A DNA stretch of 64,000 bases from Sediminicoccus rosea. GTDB lineage: Bacteria > Pseudomonadota > Alphaproteobacteria > Acetobacterales > Acetobacteraceae. The notes under the pieces are model-generated. The model was not told the origin of the DNA, ran no database searches, and saw nothing but the letters and a program-made list of their open reading frames with translations. Shown in pieces: positions 62,430 through 64,000 of this stretch; position 1 is the stretch's first letter; each line of letters begins with the position of its first letter. The DNA lies in assembly GCF_033547095.1 (NCBI RefSeq), contig NZ_CP137852.1, positions 4,551,001 to 4,615,000 of the forward strand, in the 5' to 3' direction. The translations under genes were made by a program, and so were the position numbers.

Positions 62430-64000
<1,571 letters not shown>

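Overview
The window is GC-rich (by eye roughly two thirds G+C) and nearly fully coding. It reads as the chromosome of a free-living alphaproteobacterium, most probably an Acetobacteraceae/Roseomonas-type organism. That placement is inferred from the alphaproteobacterial order bamE / CBP3-type chaperone / DUF177 / rpmF / plsX / fabH, a dnaK-dnaJ pair, and a large number of Bug/TctC periplasmic binding proteins (seven here, with only one TctA-TctB membrane pair). No rRNA, tRNA, CRISPR array, insertion sequence or phage gene was found.

Layout. (1) 1-10.3 kb is a surface-glycan island with AT-rich gaps: a very large multidomain glycosyltransferase cut by the window edge, a TylF-type methyltransferase, a fusion of GT-A glycosyltransferase, helical repeats and pyruvyl-transferase-like domain, a BNR_4 protein, a second pyruvyl-transferase-like protein and one unrecognised protein. 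(2) 10.5-13.3 kb is a tightly coupled operon: epimerase, TctC, SDR. (3) 13.4-20.8 kb holds a DUF2125 protein, ChaC, a small hypothetical, a benzoylformate-decarboxylase-type enzyme coupled to a TctC, dihydrolipoyl dehydrogenase, and three small exported paralogues in tandem. (4) 20.9-24.5 kb has two tandem TctC genes followed by a D-aminopeptidase. (5) 24.5-31 kb is housekeeping: argF-argD, bamE, CBP3 chaperone, DUF177, rpmF, plsX, fabH. (6) 31-34.5 kb is tcuA-tcuB-tctC (tricarballylate-type oxidation plus binding protein), then an EAL c-di-GMP phosphodiesterase. (7) 36.3-46.9 kb is catabolic and small genes: flavin monooxygenase / isochorismatase-type hydrolase / crotonase in one overlapping operon, NDH-2, DUF3309, DUF167, DUF3830, a polytopic membrane protein, an M3 peptidase, an Asp/Glu-racemase-superfamily protein, TctC and an AhpD-like protein. 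(8) 47-50.1 kb is a tungstate ABC transporter (tupBCA) with a divergent HTH plus binding-domain regulator. (9) 50.1-61.2 kb has a peptide-type ABC binding protein with a CoA-transferase, a D-2-hydroxyacid dehydrogenase, a complete tctC-tctB-tctA operon ending in an enolase-superfamily enzyme, and a divergent AMP-forming acyl-CoA synthetase with ketopantoate-reductase-like gene. (10) dnaJ and the 3' part of dnaK close the window.

The accessory genes point to a scavenger of organic acids. Each solitary TctC sits in an operon with one or a few enzymes (decarboxylase, epimerase/SDR, D-aminopeptidase, tricarballylate dehydrogenase), which suggests pathway-specific capture or sensing proteins sharing few membrane units. 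The most interesting non-coding signals are a triple 10-bp-phased repeat lying in a predicted promoter that would give a leaderless mRNA for the tup regulator, a perfect 6-5-6 operator-like palindrome between the tctCBA operon and the acyl-CoA synthetase, and an 11-bp perfect hairpin inside the tctB-tctA gap.
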